The position numbers were made by a program, and so were the translations under genes. Below are positions 48,484 through 58,616 of a DNA stretch of 64,000 nt, in pieces. Each line of letters starts with the position of its first letter. Positions within the stretch are counted from its first letter, which is position 1. Below the pieces are notes generated by a model. The model saw only the letters and a list, made by a program, of their open reading frames with translations. It was not told the origin of the DNA and searched no databases. Source of the stretch: [Borrelia] lusitaniae (GTDB lineage: Bacteria; Spirochaetota; Spirochaetia; Borreliales; Borreliaceae); the NCBI RefSeq assembly GCF_030440365.1, contig NZ_CP124050.1, positions 62,001 through 126,000 of the forward strand, written 5' to 3'.

Positions 48484-49851
48484 TTAATACTGATGGTCTT
48501 TGTTAACAAACTTAGTAATGTGGGGTAAAAATAATATATCTGCTCTACCTGTAGGCCCATTTCTATGTTTTGCTATAATAACCTTAGTTTCTATTGGTTC
48601 TATCTCAGCAGAAGATTCGAATTTAAAATCCTTATCTCTATGAAGTAAAATTACAATATCAGCGTCTTGCTCTAATGCTCCCGATTCCCTTAGACTAGCA
48701 AGATTAGGTTCTCGCCCTTCTGTATCTCTTGTAAGTTGAGATAATGCAATAATAGGAATCTCAAGCTCTCTAGCAAGCTCTTTAAGAGATTTGCTAATCG
48801 AAGCAACTTGTTCATGCCTTGGAAGATTTTTTGTTTCAAAAGAAATAAGACTTATATAATCCACAAATATTATATCTATACCATAAAATCGCTTAAGCTT
48901 TCTGGCTTGAGTTGCTAAAGTTAGCAAACTAATATTGGGAGTGTCTTCAATATAAAGCTCAGAATCACTAATTTCATTTACAATGTCATTTAATGATTTT
49001 ATCTCTTGTCCAGACAAAATGCTATTTTGAACTTTAAAGCTATCAATACAAGATTGAGATGATATTATTCTTTTTATTAAAGCATCTGCTGTCATTTCAA
49101 GAGAAAAAAATCCTACTTTTTTCTTTCCTTCTTTTCTCAATGCTATAGCAGATGCAATATTTAAAGCAAATGCCGTTTTACCTATACTGGGACGAGCACC
49201 AACTATAATAAAATCACTGTTTCTAAAACCCCCAATAAGAGAATCAACCTTTCTAAAACCACTTGGAATGCCAAAATTTGCTTCCTTTTTCTTCATACTA
49301 CGTTCATATATCTCATTGTGAACACGTTCTGCAATAACTTTAGCATGATAAAGGTTCTTACTAGAATAATCTAACTCAATTGAAAGAATCTTTTGTTGAG
49401 ATTCTTCAACAATTTCATTAATAGTTTTTGTAGAATCATTTATATAGTCATTAAGTTCTTTGGAAACATTTAAAATACTTCTACGAACACTCTGTTCTTT
49501 TACAATTTTTGCATAAACATTTATAGTTCTATCTGTTGGCAAATAAACTGAAAGTGAATCTAAATAATCTGGCAAATTAATTAAATCTTTTTTAATCAAA
49601 AGTTGTGTTTTTGAAACATGCTTAGATACTTCTTCAAAAACGGTAATGGGGTCAATATTTTCTCTTTTTTCATAAAGCGAAACCATTGCTTTGAAAATCA
49701 ACTTGTGAGTTTCATTGTAAAAATCATCACACCTTACATGAAAAGCAATTTGCTCCAACTTATCTGAATTATAAAATATACTAGAAATTACCGCTTTTTC
49801 TGCACCATCATTAAAAAGGAGTGCAGAATTTGAAAAAGCTGCTAAAGCCAC
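48484..49851 (-). CDS. dnaB: Replicative DNA helicase DnaB
   Basis: This 455-residue hexameric helicase unwinds the fork. The N-terminal collar domain (NDGAEKAVISSIFYNSD) covers about 1-110. The RecA-like domain holds Walker A GARPSIGKTAFALN, FFSLEMTADALIKR, Walker B IIFVDYISLI, ALSQLTRDTEGREPNLASLRESGALEQDADIVILLHRD and the Arg finger region KHRNGPTG. It ends the rpsF-ssb-rpsR-rplI-dnaB run, an order shared by many bacteria. Its end lies 19 bases from that of the exported-protein gene opposite. Confidence 0.96.
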   Translation of the reverse strand: MALAAFSNSALLFNDGAEKAVISSIFYNSDKLEQIAFHVRCDDFYNETHKLIFKAMVSLYEKRENIDPITVFEEVSKHVSKTQLLIKKDLINLPDYLDSLSVYLPTDRTINVYAKIVKEQSVRRSILNVSKELNDYINDSTKTINEIVEESQQKILSIELDYSSKNLYHAKVIAERVHNEIYERSMKKKEANFGIPSGFRKVDSLIGGFRNSDFIIVGARPSIGKTAFALNIASAIALRKEGKKKVGFFSLEMTADALIKRIISSQSCIDSFKVQNSILSGQEIKSLNDIVNEISDSELYIEDTPNISLLTLATQARKLKRFYGIDIIFVDYISLISFETKNLPRHEQVASISKSLKELARELEIPIIALSQLTRDTEGREPNLASLRESGALEQDADIVILLHRDKDFKFESSAEIEPIETKVIIAKHRNGPTGRADILFLPHITKFVNKDHQY

Positions 49852-49869
49852 AAACTACACCCTTTCTCT

Positions 49870-50376
49870 TTAAGCTTGCTCATCTACTTTATTTAACTTT
49901 TTATTTAAAGGCTTTTTATCTTCCTGCTTTTCTTCTTTTTTTATCTCTACTTTAATAATAGAACTAATGCCTTCATAAAGCTTAATTGTCACATCGTAAG
50001 TTCCAAAAGCCTTTAAAGTTCCATGATGTATGTCTATTTTTTTTCTCTCTACATCAAAACCCAGTTTAAAAAGTTCATCAGCAATGTTCAAACTATTAAC
50101 GCTATGAAACAATTTGCCAGAATCATTGGATTTCATAAAAAATTCTAATTTAACAAGATCAAGCTTAGATTTCAAATCTCTAGCAATTTGTTTTTTTGTT
50201 TCTTGCTTTTTTAATATTGATCTTCTTTTTTGATTAAAAATCTCAACATTATGTTTATTTGAAAAAACTGCAAAACCTTTGGGCAACAAATAATTTCTTG
50301 CAAATCCATCTCTTACCTCTACAGTATCTCCTTCTTTTCCAAGATTAATAAAATCTTCCTTTAAAATCACTTTCAT
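49870..50376 (-). CDS. rplI: 50S ribosomal protein L9
   Basis: This 168-residue large-subunit protein has the N-terminal domain [37 protein letters not shown], which is the L9 signature. A connecting helix and a C-terminal RNA-binding domain follow. The tail [23 protein letters not shown] is a charged extension of about 20 residues beyond the usual 148-150. The SD GGGG precedes the ATG. Confidence 0.96.
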   Translation of the reverse strand: MKVILKEDFINLGKEGDTVEVRDGFARNYLLPKGFAVFSNKHNVEIFNQKRRSILKKQETKKQIARDLKSKLDLVKLEFFMKSNDSGKLFHSVNSLNIADELFKLGFDVERKKIDIHHGTLKAFGTYDVTIKLYEGISSIIKVEIKKEEKQEDKKPLNKKLNKVDEQA

Positions 50377-50392
50377 AATTACCCCTAAATAA

Positions 50393-50683
50393 CTATTTTT
50401 TTACAAAAGGCAACAAAGCCATATATCTTGCCCGTTTAATTTCTAATGCCAAACGTCTTTGATGCTTAGCAGAAGTTCCAGTAATTCTTTTGGGTAAAAT
50501 TTTGCCTTGCTCGGTAATAAACTTTTTAAGAAAATCAAAATCTTTATAGTCAGGATGTTTACCAGAATCACAAAACCTACATGACTTTCTCTTAAAAAAT
50601 CTGAAATTTGGATTTTTTTTAAAACCATCCTGCTGATTTTCAAATCTTGAATCTCTTTGATTTGTATCTCTATCTTTATACAT
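50393..50683 (-). CDS. rpsR: 30S ribosomal protein S18
   Basis: This protein of about 96 residues has the conserved core [50 protein letters not shown]. The N-terminal [10 protein letters not shown] carries a C-x-x-C pair and a nearby His, so it resembles zinc-type S18. I start at ATG 50683, as GGAG lies about 10 bases upstream. The ATG at 50698, which overlaps the ssb stop as TAATG, would add five residues and put the SD in the coding part. S6 and S18 bind each other on the ribosome, and their genes share this operon. Confidence 0.93.
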   Translation of the reverse strand: MYKDRDTNQRDSRFENQQDGFKKNPNFRFFKRKSCRFCDSGKHPDYKDFDFLKKFITEQGKILPKRITGTSAKHQRRLALEIKRARYMALLPFVKK

Positions 50684-50697
50684 AAACTTAAACTCCA

Positions 50698-51147
50698 TTA
50701 AAAAGGTATATCTTCGCTAAATTTATCATCAACAATATCAATATCCTTAATTGCATCTTCTTTTTTATGATTTGTCAAATTATTAATATTTGAATCTTGC
50801 ATTTGAAGAACATTAGAACCTGAACTAAACATTTGCAAATTATCTACAAATATATTTACCTTACTCCTCTTATCACCCGTATTCTTATCCTGCCAGCTTT
50901 CATATTTAAGAGATCCACTCACCACAACTTGTTTGCCCTTTTTCAAATACTCATTGAGACTTTCAGCTCTTTTTGAAAAAATAACACAATCAAAATATTG
51001 TGGATAATCAACCCATTCATCATTCTTCTTCATTCTTCTATTATTAGCTAAAGAAAACCTAAGAATAGCCATGCCGCTTTCTGCATAAGAAAGCTCAGAA
51101 TCTCTTGTAAGTCTACCAGACAATACTAATGAATTAATATCAGCCAT
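50698..51147 (-). CDS. ssb: Single-stranded DNA-binding protein
   Basis: This 149-residue protein has an N-terminal OB-fold ([36 protein letters not shown]...[40 protein letters not shown]). A flexible linker follows, then the acidic tip [10 protein letters not shown] that recruits partner proteins. It is complete. It lies 12 bases after rpsF and its stop touches the rpsR start region. Confidence 0.96.
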   Translation of the reverse strand: MADINSLVLSGRLTRDSELSYAESGMAILRFSLANNRRMKKNDEWVDYPQYFDCVIFSKRAESLNEYLKKGKQVVVSGSLKYESWQDKNTGDKRSKVNIFVDNLQMFSSGSNVLQMQDSNINNLTNHKKEDAIKDIDIVDDKFSEDIPF

Positions 51148-51159
51148 TCCAAAACCCTC

Positions 51160-51579
51160 TTATTTTTCCTTAATATCAGCACTTTCAGAGCCTGTTGGTG
51201 TTTCTATTTTAGAACTGCCTTTAAGGCTCTCTTTGTCAACATTGTCTCTAAATTCTCTAAAGTTTCTTCTTTTAATTTTTTTAGTATTGATCTTTCTAAC
51301 TATTTTGACCAAAATCATATACCTAAGCAAGTTTTTAATAAGCTTAAGGCTTGATTCAAGTTCTTTTAAATTATTCCCGTCCATACTAAATTCTATTATT
51401 TCATAACGACCTCTGGCTTGCTTTTTGATAGGATATTCTAAGGCTCTCTCCCCAATAAAATTGCTAACAATATCAGTTGCACCAAACGATTCTAAAGATT
51501 TTTTAACCTCTTCTAAAGAACCTTTATACTCAAGTTCTTCACTTTTAAACAAAAAACATGCCTCATACTTTTTAATCAT
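51160..51579 (-). CDS. rpsF: 30S ribosomal protein S6
   Basis: This 139-residue protein has the S6 fold in residues 1-95 (KKYEACFLFKSEE...IGERALEYPIKKQARGRYEIIEFSMDG...NLLRYMILVKI). A basic then acidic C-terminal extension of about 40 residues (KIKRRNFREFRDNVDKESLKGSSKIETPTGS) is longer than usual. The SD AAGGAG precedes the ATG by 8 bases. Its leader has features of an S6:S18 autoregulatory site. It opens the rpsF-ssb-rpsR-rplI-dnaB operon. Confidence 0.94.
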   Translation of the reverse strand: MIKKYEACFLFKSEELEYKGSLEEVKKSLESFGATDIVSNFIGERALEYPIKKQARGRYEIIEFSMDGNNLKELESSLKLIKNLLRYMILVKIVRKINTKKIKRRNFREFRDNVDKESLKGSSKIETPTGSESADIKEK

Positions 51580-51587
51580 TACTAAAA

Positions 51588-51638
51588 CTCCTTACGGTCT
51601 AATCGCATTGCAAAATATGCAACAAAGGCTACTTAGTT
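51588..51638 (-). promoter_or_regulatory. rpsF leader, candidate S6:S18 autoregulatory element
   Basis: On the minus strand a TTGCA/TGCAA hairpin (51622-51608) lies inside a possible outer pair of CCTT (51628-51625) with AAGG (51593-51590). The CCG (51597-51595) sits next to the outer stem on its 3' side, where the known S6:S18 motif has a CCG bulge. The AAGG is part of the SD AAGGAG (51593-51588), so the fold would hide it. The outer stem has only 4 base pairs. Confidence 0.35.
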
Positions 51639-51667
51639 AGTATATAAAAGAGATTAATTTTTTTCAA
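51639..51667 (-). promoter_or_regulatory. Promoter of the rpsF operon
   Basis: On the minus strand TTGAAA (51667-51662) and TATACT (51644-51639) are 17 bases apart, close to consensus. The start would be near 51632, giving a leader of about 53 bases. Confidence 0.68.
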
Positions 51668-51727
51668 CAATAAAAACTTTATTCATAAACACCAAAAAAT
51701 AAGCCAACTAAACATAATCTCTGCTCT

Positions 51728-53422
51728 TTAATCTTCTTCTAATTCACTAAGCTTATAAATTTTTCCCGATTTGCCTTGCTTTTCAAGTTTTTTGTCTTCT
51801 TTCATTTCAATATAAGTCTTAAAGCCTTTTTTTACATTATCAACTGCAACCATAACACTAGTTTCAAAAAGACTTTTTGGAGAATAAGTATCAATAGCCT
51901 TTTTAATATAATATACATTAGATCCATAAAATAGCTGCACCTTGCCATTAATAAATCCCACCTTAAGAACTCCAGCCTCTTTAAGTAAATCATTATCAAC
52001 AAGCTCAGCATTAATAATATCTACATGCAATCTTGTAGAACAAACACCAAGCTTTTTAATATTATCAAATCCACCAAGACCTTGAATTAAAAGATGCGCA
52101 ATACCAAGACTTTCTAGTTTGCCTTCTTGGCCTTCAAAAAATGGATCGTCTGCAACAAATATCTGAAAATCAAAATATTTATAAAGCCAACTAAAAGTAA
52201 AATAATAAAGAATAAAAAAGATTATTCCTAAAGGTACTACACTAATCCAATTTGTCTTAGAGTTCCCTTGAAGTATTCCAAACATAAAAAAATCCAAAAA
52301 TCCAGTAGAAAAAGTATTGCCAATCGTAACATCAAAAAAATTAGCAAGCAATAATGCAAACCCCGAATAAACAGCATGAACAAAATAAAGCAAAGGAGCT
52401 GTGAAAATAAATAAAAATTCTAAAGGTTCAGTTATTCCTGTCAAAAAAGCCGTCAAAGCACCAGAAAAAAGAAGAGCTGCAACCTTGCTTTTATTTTCAT
52501 GAACAATGCCCTTGTAAACCCCCAATGCTGCTCCGGGCAGCCCAAACATAATAGAAAGATAAAATCCACTACCAATCTTAGCAAAGCCTGATGAAAATTT
52601 ACCAAGTGATGGATCTAATAACTGAGCTTGAAATATATTCTTAAGACCTCTAAAAGTATTGCCATTAATTGTATCCACTCCCCCTAAAGAAGTAAAATCA
52701 AAAGGAAAAGATAAAATAGAATGCAGCCCCAAAGGCAATAACAACCTATTTAAAAATCCATAAAGAAAACTGCCAAAATATTCAAATCTAAAAACAAACA
52801 AACCTAAAGATGTAATTAAATTGTCAAAAGTTGACCAAATTAAACAAAAAATTATAGCTAAAATAACACAAAAAGGCAAAATTATCACTATAGGCACAAA
52901 ATGACACTCTGAAAAAAAAATAAAAGGCTTTGGCAACTTCATATTATAAAATTTGTTATGCAAATAACCAACTACAAGCCCAACCGCTAAAGAACCTGCA
53001 ATTCCCGTATTTAAAGTTTGAACTCCAAGAAAATTTATACGCCCCAGAGAAGACATTGTCTCTTCTTCAGCAAGTCCTAAGAAAGCCTCAATAAAATAAT
53101 TTTCAGTAATATTAAATGTTAGATAGCCAATAAGACTTGCTAAAGCGGCTGTTCCCTGCCCCATTCTTGCAACTCCAATAGAAATTCCAATAGAAAAAAT
53201 TAAAGGCATATTAAGAAGAATAGCATTGCCCATAGCCTTCATCAAACCTAAAACATTTTGAAAAAAAATTTGATCAACATAAACAATATTAGAAGAATTT
53301 GAAAATACAGATCCAATACCAATCAATAAACATGAAACTGGCAAAATAGAAATAGGCACTCGTAGTGCTTTAGAAAATTTTTGCAAACTTGAAAAGTTAA
53401 TTATTTTAATAAAATTAATCAT
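51728..53422 (-). CDS. malX: PTS glucose/maltose-type transporter, fused EIICB (MalX)
   Basis: This permease of about 564 residues imports and phosphorylates a sugar. The EIIC domain (about 1-430) has some ten membrane spans, with GLPGAALGVYKG and FLTGITEPLEFLFIF near the sugar site. The EIIB domain is C-terminal and its phosphorylated Cys is in NIKKLGVCSTRLHVDI. No EIIA is attached. The start is ATG 53422, with GGAGAGG 6 bases upstream; a frame to 53452 would include the SD. The likely substrate class is glucose, glucosamine or maltose; the exact sugar is not readable. Confidence 0.9.
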   Translation of the reverse strand: MINFIKIINFSSLQKFSKALRVPISILPVSCLLIGIGSVFSNSSNIVYVDQIFFQNVLGLMKAMGNAILLNMPLIFSIGISIGVARMGQGTAALASLIGYLTFNITENYFIEAFLGLAEEETMSSLGRINFLGVQTLNTGIAGSLAVGLVVGYLHNKFYNMKLPKPFIFFSECHFVPIVIILPFCVILAIIFCLIWSTFDNLITSLGLFVFRFEYFGSFLYGFLNRLLLPLGLHSILSFPFDFTSLGGVDTINGNTFRGLKNIFQAQLLDPSLGKFSSGFAKIGSGFYLSIMFGLPGAALGVYKGIVHENKSKVAALLFSGALTAFLTGITEPLEFLFIFTAPLLYFVHAVYSGFALLLANFFDVTIGNTFSTGFLDFFMFGILQGNSKTNWISVVPLGIIFFILYYFTFSWLYKYFDFQIFVADDPFFEGQEGKLESLGIAHLLIQGLGGFDNIKKLGVCSTRLHVDIINAELVDNDLLKEAGVLKVGFINGKVQLFYGSNVYYIKKAIDTYSPKSLFETSVMVAVDNVKKGFKTYIEMKEDKKLEKQGKSGKIYKLSELEED

Positions 53423-53475
53423 GCTAAGCCTCTCCAATGCTAATTTCAGCAAACACTATTTATTATAAATCTTTT

Positions 53476-53502
53476 TTGACAAAAAAAAATTCTACTTATA
53501 AA
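53476..53502 (+). promoter_or_regulatory. Possible promoter of the hemolysin III gene
   Basis: A consensus TTGACA (53476-53481) and TATAAA (53497-53502) are present but only 15 bases apart, shorter than ideal. If used, the transcript leader would contain the inverted repeat at 53518-53553. Confidence 0.3.
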
Positions 53503-53517
53503 ACAAGCCAAATAATA

Positions 53518-53553
53518 AAGATTAGACAAATCAAGCAAGATTTATCTAATCTT
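53518..53553. repeat. 15-base inverted repeat between malX and the hemolysin III gene
   Basis: AAGATTAGACAAATC and GATTTATCTAATCTT are separated by 6 bases and match at 14 of 15 positions. On the minus strand the one mismatch becomes a G-U pair. It lies in the divergent promoter region, so it may be an operator or a leader hairpin. Confidence 0.65.
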
Positions 53554-53622
53554 GAGAAAAAATTACAATTAAGGTAATGTATTATATATTTTTGTAAATA
53601 AATGATAAAAGGAGGCAAATTT

Positions 53623-54324
53623 GTGCTTACAAAAAACAAACTTAAAAATTTATTAAGTGATGTTAATACGGACAAAATACCAAAAAATGAACTTTTTAGC
53701 TCTATATCTCATCTTTTTGGAATTGTTTTGTCTATAATTGGAACAACAATTCTTATTACAATATCTGCTCTTAAGAAAAAAGATTTGCACATGCTTTTAT
53801 TCTTTATTTACGGATTTTCAATGACTCTAGTATATACAATGAGCACTCTTTACCACATGTTTTCAAAAGGAAGCAAAATAAAAAAAATCTTTAGAAAACT
53901 TGATCATATTTCAATATTTCTTCTAATAGCAGGAACATACACTCCTGCATGCGCAATACTTGTACCAAACAAATCAGGACTAATAATATTATGCATAGTG
54001 TGGGGCCTGGCTATAGTAGGAATCATTTTCAAAGCAATATTTACAAATAGCCCTGGGTGGTTTAATGGATCTATATTTATAATCATGGGGTGGATCATCC
54101 TTTTTAAAATTAAGCCCATTTACAAAGCACTTAACGAAAAAGGATTTTTTTGGCTAGTTTTTGGTGGAATCGTATATACAATAGGGGGAATAGTATATAT
54201 ATTGAGTAAAAAATTCAATCCAATAATTAACATGAAAATGCATGATATATTTCATATATTAACATTAATCGCATCAGTATCTCACTTTTGGCTTATGCTA
54301 AAATACATTTCTAATTTTAATTAA
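53623..54324 (+). CDS. Hemolysin III (YqfA/PAQR-like) family membrane protein
   Basis: This protein of about 233 residues has seven membrane spans and belongs to the HlyIII family. Motifs seen are [14 protein letters not shown] near the start, the S...H cluster [32 protein letters not shown], and a C-terminal [17 protein letters not shown] with the metal-binding histidines. The family is related to PAQR receptors, probably hydrolases. 'Hemolysin' is historical and does not prove a toxin. The start is GTG 53623, with AAAGGAGG 7 bases before it; an ATG at 53602 would include the SD. It overlaps the rseP end by 8 bases. Confidence 0.9.
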   Translation: MLTKNKLKNLLSDVNTDKIPKNELFSSISHLFGIVLSIIGTTILITISALKKKDLHMLLFFIYGFSMTLVYTMSTLYHMFSKGSKIKKIFRKLDHISIFLLIAGTYTPACAILVPNKSGLIILCIVWGLAIVGIIFKAIFTNSPGWFNGSIFIIMGWIILFKIKPIYKALNEKGFFWLVFGGIVYTIGGIVYILSKKFNPIINMKMHDIFHILTLIASVSHFWLMLKYISNFN

Positions 54325-55618
54325 ATACATGTAAAAGACCCTTCAAATCATTAAAAAGGCCTAAACCAAAAAGAAACAGCGCTAAAAAAATACCAAAGCT
54401 ATAAAAATAATAAATGGTTTTAGCCTTAAATCTTTTTCCACGTAAAAGCTCAATAAAGCTTATAAAAATTTGTCCCCCATCAAAAACAGGTATTACAATA
54501 AAAAACAGATTCATACCAGCAAGAATTAAACTCAAAACAGAAACGCTATTAATCCAATACAATACTCCTAAAGAATAAGATGAAGAGAGAATGCCTACAA
54601 TTCCAACAGGGCCTGATACGCTCTTAGAAGTATTTAAAAAATTTGTTATCAATAAAAAAATTGAATTCAAAATGTCTTGCAAAGCATTTGCAATCTTAAA
54701 AAAAGAGCTTTTAAAAGCACTTGAAATATTTTCTGCTTTAATGATCCTTTTTAAAGGTGGTGAAAAATATATGCCAATCATTTTATTTTTATCCTGAAAT
54801 ACTAATTTTGAAGAAAAAATTTCTCCATTTCTAGCAAATTTAATCTCCACAACATCCGAATTTGAATTCTTAAGCAAATCATCTAAATCTCTTTTATTTT
54901 TCAAAAGAATATTATCAATACTAATTATTTCATCACCGGATTTCATTCCTGCAATCTGAGCAGGCGAATTTAAAACTACATCTGCTATTATAAGATCAAC
55001 CCAAGGGCCAATTTCTTTTAAAAAATCTTGCAAACTGAAAGTCTCTTCAAAAATAATATTTTCATTTTCTCTTAAAACATCAAATTTAACTATGGATTTT
55101 TCGTCTGGAATAATATTTCTAAAATCAGAGAAATATTCAATTTTTTTATTATTAACCTTTAATATAACATCACCATCTCTAAATTTCTCTTTTAAAAAAG
55201 AATTTTTATTTAAAATATTGACCTTTGAAGAATGATCAAAATATATAACACCCATCATACTTATAAAAATGAAAACAATAAATGAAAAAATTAAATTAAA
55301 TAAAGGGCCTGCAAAATATATTAAAATTTTTTTAAAATGTGAAATTCCAAACAAAGAATCTTTATCTGCTTCTAATTCTTTATTTGCCTTAAGCTCCTTT
55401 TCTAAATGATCAAATCCTTTAAGCTTGCAATATCCTCCCAAAAGAATTGGAGAAAGTCTATACTCAGTATTATTAATTTTAAACTTTAATATGCTAGGCC
55501 CTATGCCCACAGAAAAAACTTCAACCTTAACTTTAAAAAGTTTGGCAAATAAAAAGTGCCCTAACTCATGAATAAATATTATAAAACTAAGAGCCAGTAC
55601 ACTAAAAAGAATATACAT
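54317..55618 (-). CDS. rseP: Site-2 zinc metalloprotease RseP
   Basis: This membrane protease of about 433 residues cuts transmembrane helices. The zinc motif [12 protein letters not shown] is at about residues 17-28. A PDZ-like region lies near 180-260 ([30 protein letters not shown]). The second catalytic motif is [14 protein letters not shown] near 380, where most have NLLPIPxLDGG. The start is ATG 55618, with GGAGG 5 bases upstream; the frame from TTG 55630 contains that SD. No RseA-like anti-sigma factor is in the window, so the substrate is open. Confidence 0.93.
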   Translation of the reverse strand: MYILFSVLALSFIIFIHELGHFLFAKLFKVKVEVFSVGIGPSILKFKINNTEYRLSPILLGGYCKLKGFDHLEKELKANKELEADKDSLFGISHFKKILIYFAGPLFNLIFSFIVFIFISMMGVIYFDHSSKVNILNKNSFLKEKFRDGDVILKVNNKKIEYFSDFRNIIPDEKSIVKFDVLRENENIIFEETFSLQDFLKEIGPWVDLIIADVVLNSPAQIAGMKSGDEIISIDNILLKNKRDLDDLLKNSNSDVVEIKFARNGEIFSSKLVFQDKNKMIGIYFSPPLKRIIKAENISSAFKSSFFKIANALQDILNSIFLLITNFLNTSKSVSGPVGIVGILSSSYSLGVLYWINSVSVLSLILAGMNLFFIVIPVFDGGQIFISFIELLRGKRFKAKTIYYFYSFGIFLALFLFGLGLFNDLKGLLHVFN

Positions 55619-55636
55619 AATTTCCTCCAAAAACCA

Positions 55637-56479
55637 CTAAGATAAGTACAAATAAAATATCGGGCCTGTTAAAAGAAAAGAATCAATCGAGTCAAGAGCT
55701 CCACCTCTACCAGGGATGATTTTCCCAGAATCCTTTACCCCAGCACTTCGTTTTAATCCAGATTCAAACAAATCACCAATAATGGTAAAAATTCCAATCA
55801 AAATACCCAAAATAATAGATTCTCCATAGCTTAAATTTATTAATTTAAAAACTACCGCAAATATAGCAGTAAAAATAGAAAACAAAATGCCTCCAAAAAA
55901 ACCCATTAATGTTTTATTTGGACTAATAATAGTAGGACGATAGCTATTTTTTCCTAAAAAATAGCCAAAAAGATATGCAAAAGTATCGTTTCCACTTACC
56001 ATAGCAAAAAGTATTAACATTAAAAATGGGGCCTTGGGCAAAGTTGTAATAGAAACTATAAAAGACATTAATACCCCAGGATATATAAGTATAAAAAGTA
56101 TTGACGTTGCTTGAGACAAAAAGTTTCCGATCTCATGTTCTTTAATAAACACCAAATTAACAATCCAATTACTAAACACTAACGCTACAACCAAATAATA
56201 TACTACATTCATGCCTAAATAAAAAACATTAAAATGAATGTACGTTAAAATTGGAGGAACAAGTCCTAAAAAAAAAGATAATATACCTGAAAATCCTGAA
56301 GATTTAAATTTTAGTAAATCATTAACTTCTTTTGCCGCAAAACCACTAAACATAAAAATTAAAATATTAAGAAATAAATAATTTTTAAACTCTAGAAATA
56401 TTAAAAATAAAATCAAAGGAACAAAAAATACAAATGTTCCCAATCTTGCAAAAAAAGCGAATCTATTAACTTTGCTCAA
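55637..56479 (-). CDS. cdsA: Phosphatidate cytidylyltransferase
   Basis: This 280-residue membrane enzyme makes CDP-diacylglycerol for phospholipids. There are about eight membrane spans. The signature region is complete: SGNDTFAYLFGYFLGKNSYRPTIISPNKTLMG followed by GDLFESGLKRSAGVKDSGKIIPGRGGALDSIDS. The start is TTG 56479, with GGGAG about 9 bases upstream inside the uppS end. Its order uppS-cdsA-rseP is common in bacteria. Confidence 0.95.
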   Translation of the reverse strand: MSKVNRFAFFARLGTFVFFVPLILFLIFLEFKNYLFLNILIFMFSGFAAKEVNDLLKFKSSGFSGILSFFLGLVPPILTYIHFNVFYLGMNVVYYLVVALVFSNWIVNLVFIKEHEIGNFLSQATSILFILIYPGVLMSFIVSITTLPKAPFLMLILFAMVSGNDTFAYLFGYFLGKNSYRPTIISPNKTLMGFFGGILFSIFTAIFAVVFKLINLSYGESIILGILIGIFTIIGDLFESGLKRSAGVKDSGKIIPGRGGALDSIDSFLLTGPIFYLYLS

Positions 56480-56484
56480 TAAAT

Positions 56485-57177
56485 TTATCTCCCAAAATTT
56501 CTTCCTCTAAATTGAAAACATTCCAAATCCTTACTATACCTATTCTCATAATATTCAGGCCACAAAACATTTGAAAAAATTAATTCAGAATAAGCAATTC
56601 TCCATAAAAAAAAATTACTTATTCTAATATTTCCACCTGTACGTATTAAAAGATCAATATCGGGCAACTCTGGATTGTCCAAAAAATTGGAAAAAGTATT
56701 CTCATCTAAAGACTCTAAATCAAAATCACTTGAAACAAATTTTCTAACAGCTCGAAGTATTTCATTGCGACCCCCATAATTGATTGCTAAATTTAAAATA
56801 AGATTGTTAAAATTTTTAGAAAAATTAGAAGAATCTTTTATTGAACTTTTTACTTCTTCACTTAAAGACTCAACATCACCTGAAACCATTATTTTTATTC
56901 CATTTTTTTTGTAAAAATCAAATTCAGCTCGCAAATAGTTAGCAATTAAAAACATTAAACTTTCTATCTCACAATCATCCCTTTTCCAATTCTCAGTAGA
57001 GAATACATAAAAGGATAAATACTTAATACCTACCTTTAAAGAATACTTAACTATTTCTTTTGCTCTTTTAAGGCCTTCTTTATAACCTTCCAAAGAAGAC
57101 AATCCTTTGCCCAAAGCCCATCTTCTATTGCCATCCATGATAATTCCAACATGACTTGGAAGAGAACTTTTATTCAT
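56485..57177 (-). CDS. uppS: Undecaprenyl (isoprenyl) diphosphate synthase
   Basis: This 230-residue cis-prenyltransferase makes the lipid carrier for peptidoglycan. [13 protein letters not shown] at residues 9-21 carries the catalytic Asp. [24 protein letters not shown] and the C-terminal [27 protein letters not shown] are typical. The usual GExRLSNFLxWQ is here [12 protein letters not shown]. The start lies 4 bases after the frr stop. Confidence 0.95.
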   Translation of the reverse strand: MNKSSLPSHVGIIMDGNRRWALGKGLSSLEGYKEGLKRAKEIVKYSLKVGIKYLSFYVFSTENWKRDDCEIESLMFLIANYLRAEFDFYKKNGIKIMVSGDVESLSEEVKSSIKDSSNFSKNFNNLILNLAINYGGRNEILRAVRKFVSSDFDLESLDENTFSNFLDNPELPDIDLLIRTGGNIRISNFFLWRIAYSELIFSNVLWPEYYENRYSKDLECFQFRGRNFGR

Positions 57178-57181
57178 GGAT

Positions 57182-57736
57182 TTAAACTTCCATTATTTCT
57201 TGAATTTTAGATTCTAAAATTGTATCTATCCTTTTAATATAAATATCTGTGGATTTCTGAATATCATCTAAAATTCTTTTTAAACTGTCTTCTGTAATTT
57301 CTGATTCTTTTTCTTGCTTTTTAACCTTATTCTTTAAATCCTGTCTTATATTTCTAGTTGAAATTTTATGTTCTTCTGCTATCTTTTTAGCATGCTTTAC
57401 AATATCTTGCCGCCTTTCACTAGTTAAAGCTGGAACCTTAATTCTAATAACCGAACCATCACTTGAGGGGTTCATAGAAAGATCAGAATTAAGTATGGCT
57501 TGTTCTATCTTATTCAAGATGGTTTTATCCCAAGGCTGAATAACAACAAGCCTTGCTTCAGGGATTCTAATACTTGACACTTGAGTTATAGGTGTCTTTT
57601 GGCCATGGTATTGAATCAAAATTTTATCAAAAACATTACTACTAATTCTACCTGTTCTTAATGTTTTATATTCATTATCAAGTGATAAAAGAACCTTGCT
57701 CATCTTTTCATCTAGAAAAGCCTTATAATCTTCCAT
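57182..57736 (-). CDS. frr: Ribosome recycling factor
   Basis: This 184-residue factor splits ribosomes after termination. [19 protein letters not shown]...[29 protein letters not shown] is the diagnostic stretch. The C-terminal helix region RKDxxKxxKK-type reads [32 protein letters not shown]. The length is normal. The SD GGAGGAG precedes the ATG. It lies 37 bases after tsf. Confidence 0.96.
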   Translation of the reverse strand: MEDYKAFLDEKMSKVLLSLDNEYKTLRTGRISSNVFDKILIQYHGQKTPITQVSSIRIPEARLVVIQPWDKTILNKIEQAILNSDLSMNPSSDGSVIRIKVPALTSERRQDIVKHAKKIAEEHKISTRNIRQDLKNKVKKQEKESEITEDSLKRILDDIQKSTDIYIKRIDTILESKIQEIMEV

Positions 57737-57773
57737 ATAAACTCCTCCTTGCTGATAAAAAGCAGTACGCTGT

Positions 57774-58613
57774 CTACCCTATTCTTAAATACTTAAACTC
57801 AGCTATTTCTATCTTGCTTGAAATTGCTTTTGAAATTTGTTCAAGCATTTCTCTAACAGTGATTTTATCATTTTTTACAAAACTTTGTTCAAGAAGAGAA
57901 ATTTCTGCAAGATGTTTTTTTATTTTTCCTGCAACTATACCTTTGACTATGTTTTCTGGCTTGCCACTAAGTTCTAATTGTTTGGCAAATATCTCTTCTT
58001 GCTCTTTAATATAATTTGGACAAACATCATCATTTCTCAAATAAATAGGAGCAAACGCGGCTACATGCAAAGCTAAATCCATAGCAAAATTTTGCAACAT
58101 TTTATCTTCAATTTTAGAAAAATCATCTACTTTTAATTTAACTAAAACACCTATCTTAGATTGTTCACCATGCAAATAAATCTTTACAAATTCATTAGAT
58201 TGAATTTCAGTAATAATAATTTTTTTAACCTGAATATTTTCTTTTATTGTAGCTGCTAAATTTTTAAGCTCTGATTCTTGAGAGGCATTTAAATGATTTC
58301 TTCCGCTCTCTACCAATTCCTTAATTAAAGAATTGCCCAAATTAACAAAATTGTGATTTAAAGCAACAAAATCTGTTTCACAAGAAACAAGCAAAAGTCC
58401 GGCATGAATATTGTTTGAATACGAAAATACTCTACCCTCTTTTGCATCTCGATCAAGTCTTTTCTCAGCAGATGCAATCCCCATTTCTCTAAGTTTTTTT
58501 TTAGCCAATTCAAAGTCTCCACCAGCAGCAGACAAAGCTTTTTTACAATCTCCAAAACCAGCATTGGTTTCTTCTCGAAGCTTTTTTACATCTTGAGGAC
58601 TAATAATGCTCAT
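57774..58613 (-). CDS. tsf: Elongation factor Ts
   Basis: This 279-residue factor exchanges GDP for GTP on EF-Tu. The N-terminal UBA-like domain ([37 protein letters not shown]) and the core stretch [16 protein letters not shown] ([21 protein letters not shown]) are clear. The ATG lies 3 bases after the rpsB stop, and the SD GGGGGG is formed by the last codons of rpsB. rpsB-tsf is the usual order. Confidence 0.96.
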   Translation of the reverse strand: MSIISPQDVKKLREETNAGFGDCKKALSAAGGDFELAKKKLREMGIASAEKRLDRDAKEGRVFSYSNNIHAGLLLVSCETDFVALNHNFVNLGNSLIKELVESGRNHLNASQESELKNLAATIKENIQVKKIIITEIQSNEFVKIYLHGEQSKIGVLVKLKVDDFSKIEDKMLQNFAMDLALHVAAFAPIYLRNDDVCPNYIKEQEEIFAKQLELSGKPENIVKGIVAGKIKKHLAEISLLEQSFVKNDKITVREMLEQISKAISSKIEIAEFKYLRIG

Positions 58614-58616
58614 AAA

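Noticed and set aside
51660..51727. AATAAAGTTTTTATT inverted repeat downstream of malX as its terminator
   Set aside because: All-A/T stem of six pairs with a 2-3 base loop and it runs into the rpsF promoter. Stability would be too low.
53623..54324. True pore-forming toxin because of the family name hemolysin III
   Set aside because: The protein is a seven-span PAQR-like membrane protein with a metal-site pattern. The name is historical and nothing in the sequence shows toxin activity.
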